Position numbers and translations under genes: made by a program | Source: Phlebiopsis flavidoalba | Taxonomy: Eukaryota > Basidiomycota > Agaricomycetes > Polyporales > Phanerochaetaceae | Assembly (NCBI GenBank): GCA_035772785.1 | Contig: JAOCPU010000028.1 | Location: forward strand, 186,001 to 250,000 | DNA: 64,000 nucleotides | Direction of reading: 5' to 3' | The notes under the pieces: generated by a model | Databases searched by the model: none | Told to the model about the DNA's origin: nothing | The model's input: the letters and a program-made list of their open reading frames with translations, nothing else | Part shown: positions 33,866-47,500 of the stretch, piece after piece | Layout of the letters: each line of letters begins with the position of its first letter | How positions within the stretch are numbered: position 1 is the stretch's first letter

Positions 33866-36800
33866 ATGGTGTCGAATATGCAAGACAGTACGCCAGCCGC
33901 ACCCCTCTCTTACGCTGACCGGGTCAAGAAATCGCAGAGAAAAGATTTCTCTTCCCCCGGCTCTGCCCCCAGGCTCCCAGGCTCGTGGTCACCCATCCGC
34001 ATCATCTTCGACTACGCCTAATGCTACCTAAAGTGGCGAAACCCGCAGCCCTTGAACTTTCACAGTCACAAGGGGCTGGCCCAGTGGTTGATCTCTCTGT
34101 TAGCTCTTCCCCCAACACTGCTCGTGTGGCCTCGGACGCAAAAACTCACTGACGGGGAAAGTACTCCCAGTACATCTGGTCTACAGACGACAGGCATATA
34201 CACTCCTGCGATGAAAAAGACACCGGCTACGCCGCCCGCGGTCAATGTATGGAGTTTACGTAAAGAGCAAATGGCCAAAGCCCAGTCTCAACAAGCACCT
34301 CGAGCCTCAGACTCTTCTGCACCGAAGTAAAAGCAGCAAGTGGGAATGCCCCAACGCTCACGCTTGCTGCGTCTTCATCGACAAGTCAGGTGCCGAACAA
34401 CATCCCCGGTGCCGCCTCATGACGCCGACAAATCCGCTAATGAGTCGATTATCAATCGCGCCCAGGTACCCCCGGGACGGGATACCTACCGAGGACGACG
34501 AAGATGCATGGGTTGTGCGGCCGAATCTAGCACCGACCGCCGTACGTTTACCTGCCTTGGATGCATCGTCGTGGCCGGAGGTTGGTAAGGGGTCCTCTGG
34601 AGACGCGTCGTCTTCGACACCGGCGGGTGGCAATGGCGGCGAGGCTGAGGATCGAGCGAAAAAGGAGGCGCAAAGCAGTGGGTCTAAACGAGGTCCGTAC
34701 CTTCTACTCGCCTCTTTGCAGCAAGCTGCATCCGTTTGGTCGCGGAGAAGACGGCTACTCTCCATTTCCTACTGCTCTAACTAACCGTATTTGTGATAGG
34801 CGAAAAGACTAAATGGGTTCCCATCCCCGCAGAGGAGCTTCGTGCGGCTGCTGACGCACAACGTTCCGCCCCGATCATCTCAAAGTCGCTCCCAGTCGCC
34901 AGCAGCGCCATACATAGTCGGGGCAGAGCTCGACCCCCGCCACAGGCGGCAGATCCAACCATGGCTCTCAAGAGCGTAGCAAAACTCATGCATCCGGTAC
35001 CCCGCGAACGGCCATCGGCTCCTCAGTCTGAGATACACAGCAGAACTGGACCAAGATCCGTTCAGTCCAGTCCGCGGCATCCGGCTACGGCGCCTTAGGC
35101 GGATGCCTGATGAGACCAGCGGCTCCACCAGTAGGAGGTCTCCGCGGGCAACTTCCCCTCGACCGTACCCACCAAATGGCTGGTCCTCGTCCCAGTAGAA
35201 TTTCCACATGGCCCGGTTCCCCAACTCGACGCTATGAACGGCGTAGGCTACTATCCAGGTATTCCGCACGCGCATGTACCCAGCCCATACTCCGTGACGC
35301 CCCCATACCCCCCCACCCCAGGAGCGATACCGATCGCATACAACCCAGCATATCATTATCCTTCGTACCCATATGGCGGTCCCGCAGGTCAATCATACCC
35401 AATGTTTTGGCCAGCCGTGCACCAGGATCCTCGACATCCATATGCTGTTTCGTCTCAGTCCCAATCTCCGGCAACCCATCCATCGTCGCTCACCCGATCC
35501 GATGACGCATCACCACCCACATCGGTAGGGGCCCTCCCCCGCGGAGGAACACGTTGAGGCGACTGTGATGCCCGCCAACGCCGGTGCTGCGAGCGCGACG
35601 AATGACGCCCAGGAATCAACGGCTGAGCGGAAGTCGTCAGGGGCCAGGCAAAGGATACTGAGCTTTGGAAGCATACGAGCCGACGGGGAGATTTGTGGGC
35701 GGCGAAGCAGGTGCCGGAGAGGTCAAGGAGGCAGCAAAAAAAGCGCGAATCAGACAGGCTCATTGGGGCTTGATGTGGGGTCTATCAGCATCAGCAACAA
35801 TGTAGATGTGACCCCGCGGAATGGAGAACGATCGACCTTCAAGTTGAATGCTGAAGTACCAGCATTTACCATCGGGCTCGCACGAGGCGACCCGGGTCTT
35901 TCGTCGAAGAGGCCACAAGCCGCTCCGTCGAGTAGTCATGAACCACAAGCGGTCGGTGTTTCAACTGCAACTTCTGGTGTTATCAACGGAGATGAAAAAG
36001 GTCCACATGCCTCAACCTCCGAGCCTACCTGGGAGTTTGGCACTACCAGAGAAAAAGTCAGGGGTCGCCGAGGCTTCTTCAAGGAGTGAGGCAGCACGGA
36101 CTGAACCTGGGATCACTGAAGGTGCGACAAACAAATCAGACCTAGCTACCCCTGACAGTATCCCTCTGCGCGTTCGATTGTCTCCGCTAGGCGTCAACGC
36201 AGAAGGTCTCCCTCCCACTCCTATCCCTCCCTCCGCAGGCCCCGCCTTGTATGCCAACAACAATCCTCTGGCCTTTGAACATAGCTCAAAGGAAGACGAG
36301 TGGCGGGTACGTGACTTTGGCTACGGTTTCGGCAGACCACGACCCGATGGGACGTATGCTCCACGCGAAGAGCGACCTCCCAAGGACAGGTCCTACCACG
36401 GTGGCGGTAGGGGCGCACCACGCTCTTACGAACCCGATGGCTACAGACGAGGATTCGGCGGCCGTCGAGGGGCGCGGGGGGCCGCGGGGGTTCGGCCGCG
36501 GCCGACGTGGAGACTACCGCGGCTCGTTCCCCCGTTTCCCGCCGCGCGATGCTGAGTACGATGTCGAGGAGGCTTATATGTATGGCCCATCTGAAGCTGG
36601 CGTGTATTTTTGTCCCGCCGCCTCCGCCGACACCCCAACTATGTGCTTCATGGGTTCGATCCTTCGTTTGTATACCCAGGAGCCTATCCGATACCTCCCC
36701 TACCCGTTGCCCAGTCTTCTGCGCCCGTTCCGGCGCCCTTGACGAAGTTGTCGTTTTTCGCTGGATCCTACGAGGTACTATCTGCTCGGACAGTTGGAAT

Positions 36801-37409
36801 ACTACCTAAGCGAGGACAACATGGCGCAGGACTTTTATCTGCGTAAACAGGTACAGCTGGTTTCCTAGCAATCCGAGTACAAACCGCACTGATTATATCC
36901 GTCTATAGATGGATAAATACGGATGGATATCCTGCCATCTTTTGACCACCTTCCCGCGCGTCAGGACATGGACGTATGACCCGCAAGTCGTCAAAGAAGT
37001 CCTTAGCCTGTCGTCCCTAGTTGAAGTTAAAGGAGACTCCGTTAGGCCGCATAAATGGCAGCGGTACGTCCTTCCGAACGCTATGCCAAGTGTCGTCGAA
37101 GGCAATGCTCTTCCACCGGCCGATGCTCCTTCCGTCGACGTCGAGCAACTGTTACTGCAAAATCCTCCTCCTCAAAATCCCGGTCCCGAATCTTCAGTGG
37201 CAACTGCCCCTCCGCAGTCTCCATCGCAGCAGGCTGTTGAGCAGGCTCATGTGCCCAGTGTTGCGAACCACGCGGACGTACCTGCTGCGGACGGCGAGCA
37301 GGAGTATGAGGAGCAAGAAGAAGAAGAAGACGAAGAGGACGATGTCGTGTTCGTCCTTGGCCAGGACGCTAATCGATCCTGGACTCCGGAGCGCAAGATC
37401 GAAACTTGA
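33866..37409 (+). CDS. La-motif RNA-binding protein (LARP1/Sro9 type)
   Basis: Cytoplasmic RNA-binding protein of the La-related family, linked in yeast (Sro9/Slf1) and animals (LARP1) to mRNA stability and translation. The ATG at 33866 starts MVSNMQDSTPAAPLSYADRV. Ser/Pro-rich disordered stretches include TPATPPAVNVWSLRKEQMA. An Arg/Gly-rich region (RDFGYGFGRPRPDGTY, YRRGFGGRRGARG, GFGRGRRGDYRGSF) spans 36300-36540, then a Pro/Tyr-rich stretch. The La motif begins TRYYLLGQLEYYLSEDN and DFYLRKQ (36765-36850), is cut by an intron, and continues MDKYGWISCHLLTTFPRV, then VVKEVLSLSSLVEV and WQRYVLPNA (36909-37080). QLEYYLSEDN and the KxGxIPxxxL-like core are the family signature. The tail is acidic (EEEEEDEEDD) and ends TPERKIET. 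The N-terminal half has several shifts, so exon joins there are uncertain. Confidence 0.87.
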
Positions 37410-38013
37410 GTATTGCTCCACTGTTGCATCTTTCCCATACACGATACATTTCCGCCCACACTCACGCTCCGAGACGTGATCATCATGTCAGTAACCCTTC
37501 ATTCACGTGTTTAACGCATTGTATTTCGCGGGCGTTCTCAGTCCTAGTCTGCCGCTCTGTCTCGCAGTTTTCGTGTAATACGCTCATTCGTTTATTGCCT
37601 ATCATTCATGACTGCCACCCTCCTCGCTGCACATGTTCCATCCTTCAGTCTGTCTTGGGGTCTTTACGAATCTATACGTACCACTAATGTCGTCTACCTG
37701 TTTTTTTGTCTCCTGTTGCATGGTCACTATAGTGTACTATTGGCTCTCTTCATACAGGGTCCCAAGTTGTAGCCTTGGTGTTGAATCTGTTCAAGTTTTC
37801 CAGACCCTCAGGTTTTGTGCCTGAAGCGCCAAACGACGTCACGGCTATCTGCAAGCGCCCGTCCGCGGCGCAGTTCTCCACTTTGATGAACGCTGCTCCC
37901 AGCCTTCAAAAGCACCTTCACCTCGGCCTCTCACCTGCACTCTAACCACACACCTTCTACTATACCCACTACTCATCTTTCACCGCTTTTCACGACCACC
38001 ACACGACTTAACA
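37410..38013. other. Intergenic stretch with Pmp3 leader
   Basis: 3' flank of the La-motif gene followed by the Pmp3 promoter. The last 110 bases are CT- and CA-rich (CTACTATACCCACTACTCAT) and run into the start context AACAATGGC. No further gene is seen. Confidence 0.5.
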
Positions 38014-38557
38014 ATGGCTGTTCGCGGTTCTGACGTCCTTCTTATCATTGTGAGTATCGGGAGAATGACGACCCCCGTGCAAGGGATGTTCATGCTGGAA
38101 CTCGTGTGTCAGGTTGCAATTCTGCTACCCCCAGCATCCGTCCTTTTCATGACGGGATGCAGCTGCGATCTTCTCATCAACATCCTCCTGACAATGTACG
38201 TCCCTTTTTCATGGTTTGGTGGGGCTTGCCGGCTGATGCAGGTAATCGCTTAGTTTGGGCTACTTCCCCGGCCACATTGTGAGTATCCATGGCTCAAACT
38301 GTCTAGCTTTCCGAGCTTACGTGCTGTTACAGCATGCCTTCTGGCTGATCTACAAGAAGATGAAAGCTGAGGAGCGCTGGGGTCGTGGCGGCTACCACTG
38401 TGCGTTGTTCATTTTCGTCGTATTTTCGTCCACACTGACGGAAGCTGTTTCAGACATTGGTAACGGCACGTATGAGCCTATTTACGGTCAGACAGGTGTC
38501 GCTCCTGCTCAAGCCCCGGTTAACTACGGTTCGACCGGTGCCAACTACGTCCGGTAA
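38014..38557 (+). CDS. PMP3: Plasma membrane proteolipid 3 (Pmp3/UPF0057)
   Basis: Small membrane protein that helps maintain plasma-membrane potential and salt tolerance in yeast. Five exons splice cleanly with GTGAGT, GTACGT, GTGAGT and GTGCGT donors and AG acceptors, all in frame. Exon 1 is MAVRGSDVLLII; exon 2 gives VAILLPPASVLFMTGCS and CDLLINILLTI. The next two exons give LGYFPGHIHAFWLIYKK and MKAEERWGRGGYH, then YIGNGTYEPIYGQT. The C-terminus is Ala/Pro/Gly-rich and ends NYGSTGANYVR. Two hydrophobic helices with the family's P-P-x-x-V and LGYxPGxIHA motifs are intact. The C-terminal extension is longer than in the 55-residue yeast protein and common in filamentous fungi. This is the only gene in the window read without any frame break. 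Confidence 0.97.
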
Positions 38558-38559
38558 TC

Positions 38560-39060
38560 GCCTAGTCGTTAGATCCAAACATGCTTGTGCCGGCTATTAC
38601 ATAGCAGTAGTTCAAGCGAACTCACGGCCTATGTCTATCTCTGTTGTAATCTACGGACCTGTCTATTCTGGAATTGGAGAAATTAGTTGTACAGTCTCCT
38701 TTTTTGCCCAAGTGGCGAAGCAGCCTTTGCATATGAACGTGTTGCCTTTCATGAAACACATGACTGGTGGTGTGTTCATTTTCTGCTCTCCGTTGATTCG
38801 TTGTACGAAATTTATGGAGGACCCTAGACGGAACATGCGTGTGCGCGCACAACATATTTGTAGGGCCACTCGGGCCACCTTGATGGAGTCATCGCGCGCC
38901 TCCCGATTGGGGCAGTGGCCCGCCCTGACCAAACAAAGGCCAAAACAACAACTCCGACGCGCCCATTTTATTTAGCGCCGTCGTCTCCCGATTCAAATCC
39001 CTTTCTATTCTGCCCTCTCTGTTGACCACCACTTTTCACTGCCCGCTCCCCGCATCGTCG
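38560..39060. other. Intergenic stretch
   Basis: Pmp3 3' flank and the upstream region of the SNF2 gene. A 172-codon frame (38457-38975) starts inside the Pmp3 terminal exon in another phase and has no recognisable content. A pyrimidine-rich run lies just before the ATG at 39065. Confidence 0.45.
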
Positions 39061-39064
39061 CGCC

Positions 39065-42000
39065 ATGTCGCGTAGCAGCATCCCGCCGCGCGTGGTGGAG
39101 CTCGCCAGGAAGCACGTAGGGTCTGATTTCGCATCAGCTGTGAGTCTCGGACCGAACACGCGGCAAACGGTCGCCAACGTTGTTGACTTCCCGCCCTTTA
39201 GCACCCAGCGTCCTTCAAAGAATACTGTAAAGAACTCAAAAAGCATATTTCTCCAGAGCTTTATCCCCATGACTCTCACGTACGTGTGGATGGACAATGG
39301 TGCACCCCCTGTCCCGGTCCTGATGTATTACTCAGTTCCGAGTTGTCGTCAGGCCGGGAATCAACTGTGAGTAACCAGGACGGGGACGCGCCTGCTTGGA
39401 TAGTCAATTGACCGCGTGTATTTGATTTTTTCTAGTGGGAGTTTTGTTGTCTGTCTGGAAACACGATGCGCGAACAAGTAAATACCACTGGTAGAGCGTG
39501 TCGATCTGCCAGACGGGGAGGCGGACTGTCGTCTGGTATTGGCTCGCTATCAAGCTACAGAGTAAGGATCTGCGTGAAACAGAGGTTGAACCTTACGCTT
39601 ATATGCGTCTAATAGATGCATATAGTCAAGGACACCGCCCATAAGGTGGCGCGTAACCCTGCTTCGCGTCAGCGGCGGACACGCTGCTCAGCATGCCACC
39701 AGCAGTCCCATGCTAATGTGGAGCGCTAAAAGTTCGTCATTCCATATATCCAACTACCATCGCTCATCATGCCGCATAGGGTCCATCCGCTTCTCACAGC
39801 ACCCTCAGCACATACACCGTCGCGCGCTGGCGCGTTGGGTTTCCGCGCCTCTCTCGACGCTCGGTCGACGCCCCAATAGCAAGGCATGTGCTTTTCCCAG
39901 GCGCGAATCCTCGTCTAGCGTCGTCAATCTAGTGCCAGCCCACACACGCCAGTTGCCTTGCAACGATCCGTTCACACGCCACTCGGTCGCTACCTGTTCC
40001 AAGGCTGAGCCCATCGAGGCTGTGGTTCCTAGGAAAGACCCTCTGACATCCCCCATTAGACATAAGAAGGAGGATTCCATCGAAGAGATCAATGCACCCG
40101 TTTCTACTTCTGGACCGCCTAAGCGTTGTTAAGAGCGAAGCCCATGCTAAGCCGAAGATTTTTTCGTCCTCTTCGCCCCCGTCAAACCGTGAACCCATCG
40201 TCTAATACCTATCCTTCCAAGTCTCGCAAGGTTGAAATGCTCGACGATCAGCTTGCACGAGACAAACCAGTTACCAGAGGACAAGGTCTTAGACTGGGGC
40301 GACGTACAACTCCAACTCAGCCGAGCACGTGGGTCTCTCGCTGGCGACGGGCTCAGGGACAAACCGTTCAAGACAAAGGCTGACGAGACCAGAATTGCAA
40401 AGCTCGAAGCGGATGTCTTCAGAGGTCTTGATCTCATGCAGCTCAAAGAGGACTACAATGCATTGATTCCTGCGGCGACGAGCGCTACGCACAGGTTCGG
40501 CGCACACTGCGCCTGCGCCCGTTGTACAACATGCACATGCAGAAACGTCCCATCCGGTGTCCAATGTACAGCTGCCACCTGCCTTCCCACAATCCTGCCT
40601 TTTCCCAACAACGCAATGTGATTGCCAACCAGGGCTACCCACCGGCCCCAAGCACCGATCGCGATCGCGTCCGGCTCGCGCGTAAAGCTGGAACCCCACG
40701 CTAGTTATAACGGATAGGGAAATGGAGGCCCTCAATTTTGATTTCCAGAGGGTCACTGCGGGCATGCCGGGTATTGCGGCGAAGACCCGCTCAGCGACGA
40801 TGAAACGCTTTGACGAGGATGGAAATTTCTACGCCGTGGTCGGGACATTTGTTTTCGTGGCCCAGTGGCCAAAGCAGACGAGTGAGTACTCGCGCTTGTG
40901 ACTTGACTGCCGATCACACTATGTCTTACGGCCACCATGAGGGGACGTCCCTCTTACTGACAATTCTCCCTACCCACTCAGCATCGATAAATTACCCTCA
41001 TTTATTTGCTGGCAATTCCGAGCAGTTCGGCGACAATACCACTGTAGAGAAGGCGCTTCAAAAGCTCGGGGTGTCTACCCGATCTCTATGCGCCGCCTCC
41101 GGGCTTGCAGATTGCGCTGATGCCGCATCAAGTTATCGGTGTCGCCTGGATGCTCGAGAAGGAGAGAGGTTTGAGAAAGGAGGCTGCATGGCCGACGAGA
41201 TGGGTTTGGGCAAGGTACGCAGTGGTATGCTCACCACGGCCACACGCGCGCTAACATGTCACCGACTCACAGACCGTCCAAATGATTGCTACCATTGCAA
41301 TGAATCGCTCACCAAACCCGCTGAAATAAGACGACGCTGATAGTCGCCCCTTTGGCCCTTCTTGACCAGTGGCAGTCGGAAATTGAGATGAAGACTAACC
41401 TCGAATTCAGGTGTCTTATCTATCACGGTAGGTGTCTACTCTTATTGCGCCTGTCAATTCTGCAACGTTTTACTCACATGTCTACCCAGGGGCCAACCGA
41501 GCCGAGTGACCTTAATGCACTGCGAAAATACGACATCATCTTGACAACCTTCCAGGTATTTAAAAACGTTCTCTTGCGGTGATAAGATTCTAAAAAACAG
41601 TCGGCGTTAGACCCACCCTAGCCAATGAGTGTCCCCTCCCGACTGTGAGGCCCGAACAGAAGCAGAAGGAGAAGAGACGCCAAGAAGCGCAGGGTCTCGG
41701 ATGGTTTCATAGTGGACGACGATTCAGAGGAAGAGAAAGCGTCCAAGAAGAGAATCAAGAAGTCTAAAGGACCTCTGTTTCTTCTAGAGGTGAAACACGC
41801 CGCTCATCTATCTCCTACTTTTTCCATCTAACTAATCTCATGTTTCAGTGGTACCGTGTAGTCCTGGACGAAGCCCAGAACATCATCAGAAATAGGAAAA
41901 ACCAGAGTCTCGCGGGCAGTTAGCGACCTCGACGCTACGTATCGCTGGTGTCTTTACCGGGTAAGTGTACCTCGTGCTTTGACGGCACAGTCAATCTCAT

Positions 42001-44589
42001 GTTATGTAGCACGCCCATCATCAATGGCTGGCGGACACGCGTACGGTCTGCTACGCTTCCTCCGATACAGGCCTTGGTACGACTGGGCAAGATTTCAACG
42101 GACATATCTCCAAAAACGAGAAGAAGAATCGTAAGCATATCTCACACCCTGTAACAATACCTACCCCAACCTCACATTTATCCTGCGCCTGTAGCTACGC
42201 TGGCTACGACTCGTCTTCAGGCAATCTTCCGAATGATTGCTGATACGTCGCAAGACAGGACTCTGTGAGACTTGTTCTGCGATCGTCTCCATCCTTTACT
42301 GACAAGTCACATGATGCTCGATGGTAAACGGCTCATTGAATTACCGAACAAGGAAGATTTTGTTACACAAGCCTTGAGTTTACCGTGGAGGAGTCGGGAC
42401 ATTTAACAGGATGGTACGTACGCGGTGGCTGGCCCCTTATCAGGCTCATGTCTGAGAGGTTATAGGTCGTCAAGCACGCTCGCAAGCACATCTTCAACAG
42501 ATTCCTGCGAGCAGGTACAGTCCTGAAGTACGTTCACCAGCCGCTATAGTTCTTCCGTTTACTGATGAGGATGTGTACTCCAGGAACTACCACCAGGGTA
42601 TATTCCGTTTCTCAGCTGTCAAGGAGATTGATACTGAATGCATGTATCACACAGTGCTTGTACTGCTCCTTCGCCTCCGTCAAGTCTGCTCCCCACCCTT
42701 CGCTCATCCAGGAAGACGGCGTTGCGTACATCCAAGGAGGCAATGAAGACGCGGCCAGAAGAGCATGGAACTCGCGCCGTGCTGAGCGTATTGCGGGACA
42801 AGACTTCGTACAGCGCATGCGGGCCCTAAATTCCGACAGCTTATGATCGATCGGATCGCTGCTGAGAGGGCTGTAAGTTCTATTTCCAGCTCACTGCATG
42901 TACCTGAACTGAACGTGCATATACAGCAATTGGGCGAAGCCAGACTCGAAGGGTGATGACATCGAGTGTCCTGTGTGTTTCGATGCTTACACAGATCCGT
43001 GCGTCCTTACAGCTTGCGGAACACTCTCTTTCTGCCGCGACTGCATCAGTGAGATTTTAGTCCCATTCGGGAGTAGATGCATCCGAGCTGACACGCTTGA
43101 GTCGCAGACAATGTTCTTCAACAGCGCCCTACGAGAAGATGCGCTGAACCTGTCCGTCTCAAGCCAGATGAGCCGGGCCGTGCCAACATGCCGCGAGGCA
43201 GCGCTATATTTGCAAGGACAAGATCTTTTCCGCGTAGCGCCTTCGAGCCGTCCGATGACGAACTTCCGAGAGGGTACCGAAGGCCGAATCTACCGATGCC
43301 GACGGCGGACGTTATGATGGTCGACAAACCGAGGTCTCAAGAAGCCAAACCCGCACGGGTTGTGCGCAAGAGGAAGGCTTCTTAAGAGACGCGGTTCGTC
43401 ATGGACTCCGATGAAGAAGAGGATGACGACGACGACGACGACCCTGAGTGACTTCATTGTCCAAGATGACGAAGACGAGGAGGAGACCGATGGTACGCTG
43501 CCCGTCGCAAGCTGAAGAAGCGTCTGAAAGGCCAAGCGCAAAGAGATCATTGTCATTTCCGAAGACCGAGGACGATGAGGATATTATTTTCGGCGCCAAG
43601 CCCAGCACCACTCCCACGGGACAAGGGCAAATCAAGTTGATGGATAAATTCCTTCCGTCACGAAAATGAAGGTATAGCTCTTCGTAGGTAGGACGAATTC
43701 TTTGCTGATGATGTCGGCCAGCACATGATGGAGTCCCTGAAGGAAGGGGCCGAGACGCACCCTGACGAAAAGGGTAAGCTTTACCGCGGCTCCAACGTGC
43801 AAAGGCTAATTAGCTCCAAGGTTCTTATCGTTCTCTCAATGGACACAATGCTTGGATCTCGTCTCCAACTATCTTGCGGACAATCAGTTTGCGCACGTCA
43901 AGTAAGTTCAACTCCACTGTCTCGACACAAGTGCTTAGGACGGTTTTGACCATTATATGTAGATACAAGGAAGCATGAATCGCACCATGCGCGAGAAAGC
44001 CGTCCGCAACTTCATGTCCAAGGACCAAGGCGACTGTCATGCCTCATGAGTCTGAAGTGTGGCCGGTGTTGGCTTGAACTTGACTCGCGCCAACCGAGTG
44101 ATCAACCTGGGACCTTGGTACGCCATAAGCAGTAGAGTGACTATATGCATGCATTCTTACCTTTTTCGTAGGATGGAGTCTTGCTATTGAGCAACAAGCA
44201 TACGACCGTGTGCACCGTCCTTGGTACGTGTGATCGTTTGGTCTCTCTGCATATCTTCGCTGACCCCTAAGTGCAGGCCAAACACGTGAAGTTTCTGTGC
44301 CATCGGGCTCGTGATCGCAGATACAGTCGAAGACCGCATTCTTACCCTCCAGGAGCGCAAGAAAAGGGGCTCGCTGAGGTAGTCTTGGCGAGGGCCAGGG
44401 CAAGAAGCTTGGTCGTAAGTTCCCCTCAAGTATCGCCATACTTTGTTTGTCTGATCGCTTTCGTCACAGGCCTCAGCGTGAAGAAGAGCTTGCTAACTGT
44501 GCGTACCTCTCCTCATCCGTGCGGGCTCTAGCTGACTCCGCTCCATAGTATTCGGCCTTGACACTCGTGGGCGTCTCTTGCAGACATAG
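39065..44589 (+). CDS. SNF2-family ATPase with RING finger (Rad5/Rad16/Uls1 group)
   Basis: Nuclear ATP-dependent DNA translocase with an E3-type RING between the two helicase lobes, as in Rad5, Rad16 and Uls1. The probable start at 39065 gives MSRSSIPPRVVELARKHVG and then FKEYCKELKKHISPELY; assignment of this first part is likely but not certain. The ATPase core has LMPHQVIGVAWMLEKE, ADEMGLGK (Walker A, about 41190-41215), LIVAPLALLDQWQSEIEM, KYDIILTTFQ, YRVVLDEAQNI (DEAQ box, 41853-41885) and RWCLTGTPI. After LLLRLRQVCSHPSLIQE comes a RING beginning CPVCFDAYTDPCVLTACG (42970-43022), then an acidic run coded by GAC repeats at 43427-43441. Lobe 2 has NRTMREKAVRNFMS, LKCGGVGLNLTRANRVI and QAYDRVHRLGQ. 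The last exon gives LFGLDTRGRLLQT and stop at 44589. Many introns and one-base shifts are present. The exact subgroup is unresolved. Confidence 0.9.
43425..43445 (+). repeat. GAC trinucleotide repeat in coding sequence
   Basis: ATGACGACGACGACGACGACC encodes an Asp-rich acidic linker (EEEDDDDDDDPE) of the SNF2 protein between the RING and helicase lobe 2. Confidence 0.7.
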
Positions 44590-47500
44590 ACAGCACTCGC
44601 CCCAGCCTATTTACGACAAACTATTAATCCTCTGGTACATTATTCTACGCTAGTTCATACCATAGTCCTTTCAACCTGCTGTGCAGTATTAGATGTAGAT
44701 ATCGGTAACCCTGTACCATTGTATTCATAAGTAGATTATCATTAGAACGAATACCGTTTCACCTTCTCAAGCCATATCTATTTCTTGTGGCGGTAGCCAT
44801 CTCTTCATCTTCTCCCCTTTCCACCACAGTCCTATACGACCGTCGCTCGCTTTATCGGTAGCGCAGAAGTTCCCACGCGTAACTGTGCAGTTTCCATGCA
44901 ACAAGCCGTTCGCACGCACCCCATAGCCTGATTGAATATGTATTATTAGAACGCGAACGAAATTCGAGCAATGGTGTCTTGTCTCTCTTGGACTGCTTGG
45001 GCACGGGGGCGGTGGAGATCCTTCATAAACGTCCAGATGGAACAACACGATAACGAGTGGTACGGGGAGGAGAGCGCATTGCAATGTTTAGCCAACTTGG
45101 TAAATTTTGACGACGAAACGAGTATCCCGACCACAGGAAGGATGATTTTCCGGTGTGGACGACTGCGCGGCGGCATGTCGATGTAGAACACCTTCCATTT
45201 CCCGAATGTTGCTTGGGACCGAGACTTTTTTTCATCCCTTTTTGCACTGCACCAGAACGCGTAACCTTCTGTAGTTATGTGTAAAATTGTTCTGGTGGAT
45301 TGTCTTCCGCCGGGAGCCACCACCAGCCTTGCAAGTCCACTCCACCGTCTGCTCTTCCTTCCAACGCGGCGCTAGGACATGGACCAGACTGTTCTGGAGA
45401 ACTTGCATCGACCATCATCCTCAAATTCTGTTCCCCTGTGTACTGTTGAGAGCATTGAGAGAGCGGACAGCTGAGCCCATCGCCCTGCGCAGACACCATG
45501 ATTCATGAGGAAGGTGGCTGTAATGGGGGAGAGCTAAAACGTCTCCATAGCGCCGAGCGCTGACGCTGCTAGGCTCAATTAGGCGCCGCCGCAGGTTGTG
45601 GCGTCCCGACGCGACGCGCGACGAGGAGTGCTGAGGTCAACAAGGCTGCCAGCGACCACATTCGTGGATCACGAAAACTCGATTTGCGCCATCAACAATT
45701 GACTGTGGCTAATAATGGTACGCGAAATCAATGTGGGTAAAGCGTTTACTTTGTGATCTCAGCGTCGAGGTGTTTACTCCTGTCCTACATTTTTTCGACA
45801 AGCGTTACAGACATCATACGCAATAACGACTTGGCCTCGCACGTTGGATTATCCTACACAGACAGGGATTTTTGACTTTCCTGTCTAGTCATATGCTCGA
45901 AGACTCTCACGTAACCGCCAACGACAGCCATAGTTGTGTGACAGTCACCCTGCCCTCGGTTAGCCCATTGGTTGCCGCGTCTATCACCCTTGAAGCACCC
46001 GTAACACAGCCATCCAGCGTCCTGTGTACCTGGTACTTCTTTAATAAGCTACTGAAATTATCCCCACGCACTGAGTTGGCTTCTTCGCTTCATGCTACAG
46101 GCTCCAGATGTCTTGACTCACTAATCTGAACCAATCCATCATGATTCACGAATCACTTGAATCGAACAGAAGGCTCATTTCGCATAAAAACATAAGGCGC
46201 AATATACACATGTAGTACGACGCGGACACTAGGAGACGAGTTGCTTGGCCGCGCAGCAGTGCCACCTGGCGTGGGCAGCTGTAACCTGTCTAGTAACAAC
46301 CAAATGACAACCAGCTCTAAAATTGTGCGCCCTCCAGAAGATGTCCTCGTCGGCTCGGACCAGCACTGCAGCTAACTACGTGTCTTTGACTATGTCCGTC
46401 AGTTTCGCACGCGACTCTGGCCCTACGCGTAATCCCGTGCGTATGCGTATATAATGACGATGAGGGGTAGAGAGGGTAGACATACGTCTCTCACACCCCC
46501 GCTGGGCCAGAGGATACAGAGCGTCGTCGTACCATCCTTGCACATATAAAATGCCGACCATGTCACGAGATGCCGACTGGCCTTGTTGTGCGCATCGTAC
46601 TGTCAACCATGTAACATGTTCGCAAGCCTGGTCCTTCCCGTCAGCTAAGTCGATTCTCCACCACAGCGTGCGGTCAGCTTCGGCGACGTGCCGAGCAGAC
46701 GTTGAAGCTCTTCCCTCCCTTCGAGGCATACCGTGCTTCCCTCCTTCAGTATGTCGATTTCCATGTGTCGTTCTTCGACCGGTAATGATGATTACACTTG
46801 TACACTTGTTTCCATGGCGGCTCATGGTTCACAGGCTCGCGGTTAGGTGAAGGTTCATAATCGTTGCTGAGACCCAAGGGTATACCCAAAACGGAACAAA
46901 AAGACTCCGAGAACGAAGGAGCGAATGTAACACTACTGGAGGGAGCTGCCGAGACCCTGCAGACGGAAGCAGAAGAGGGAACAAATGCTACATAGGCGAG
47001 GCTCAGGGTGAGGCGAATTAGAGAAGGCAACAAAGAAAAGACGGGGGATCTTGCGCACCGCATCTACAGTACTAACCACTCTAATCTAGAGTAAACCCTA
47101 CTAGACAAAATCATCACAAACACACGGAACCGAGTCAGAGACCGAACGTGAAATTGTCTACGGAACAGTAACCGCCTGAATGTCTTACCTGCCATGCCGT
47201 TAGAGACAAACAGTGGTGTCTGGAAGGTCAAACACTGCCTTGGTACTGTCGACAGTGCTTGTGCTAAGGCAATGCTCGCCTTACGTACCCGGTACAGCGA
47301 TAGGATGGCGCAGAACACCCACTTGCGAAGGTTTAGCCTCTTTCTGATCCGATGGGTCTGGCGGAGGGAAGCAGGCGAAGGGAGTGATACCCAAGGCCTC
47401 ACGGGCCGCACGAGGACGCGTCGATCACTTTACGCGGTGCATGAGCAAGGAGGGCAGACATGCGGCGTCTCTGACATGGATCCGTCGGGTTGTTATTGAG

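Noticed and set aside
38970..39010. GATTCAAATCC resembling a tRNA T-arm
   Set aside because: No acceptor, D-arm or anticodon arm can be drawn around it. No other convincing tRNA or rRNA was found in the window.
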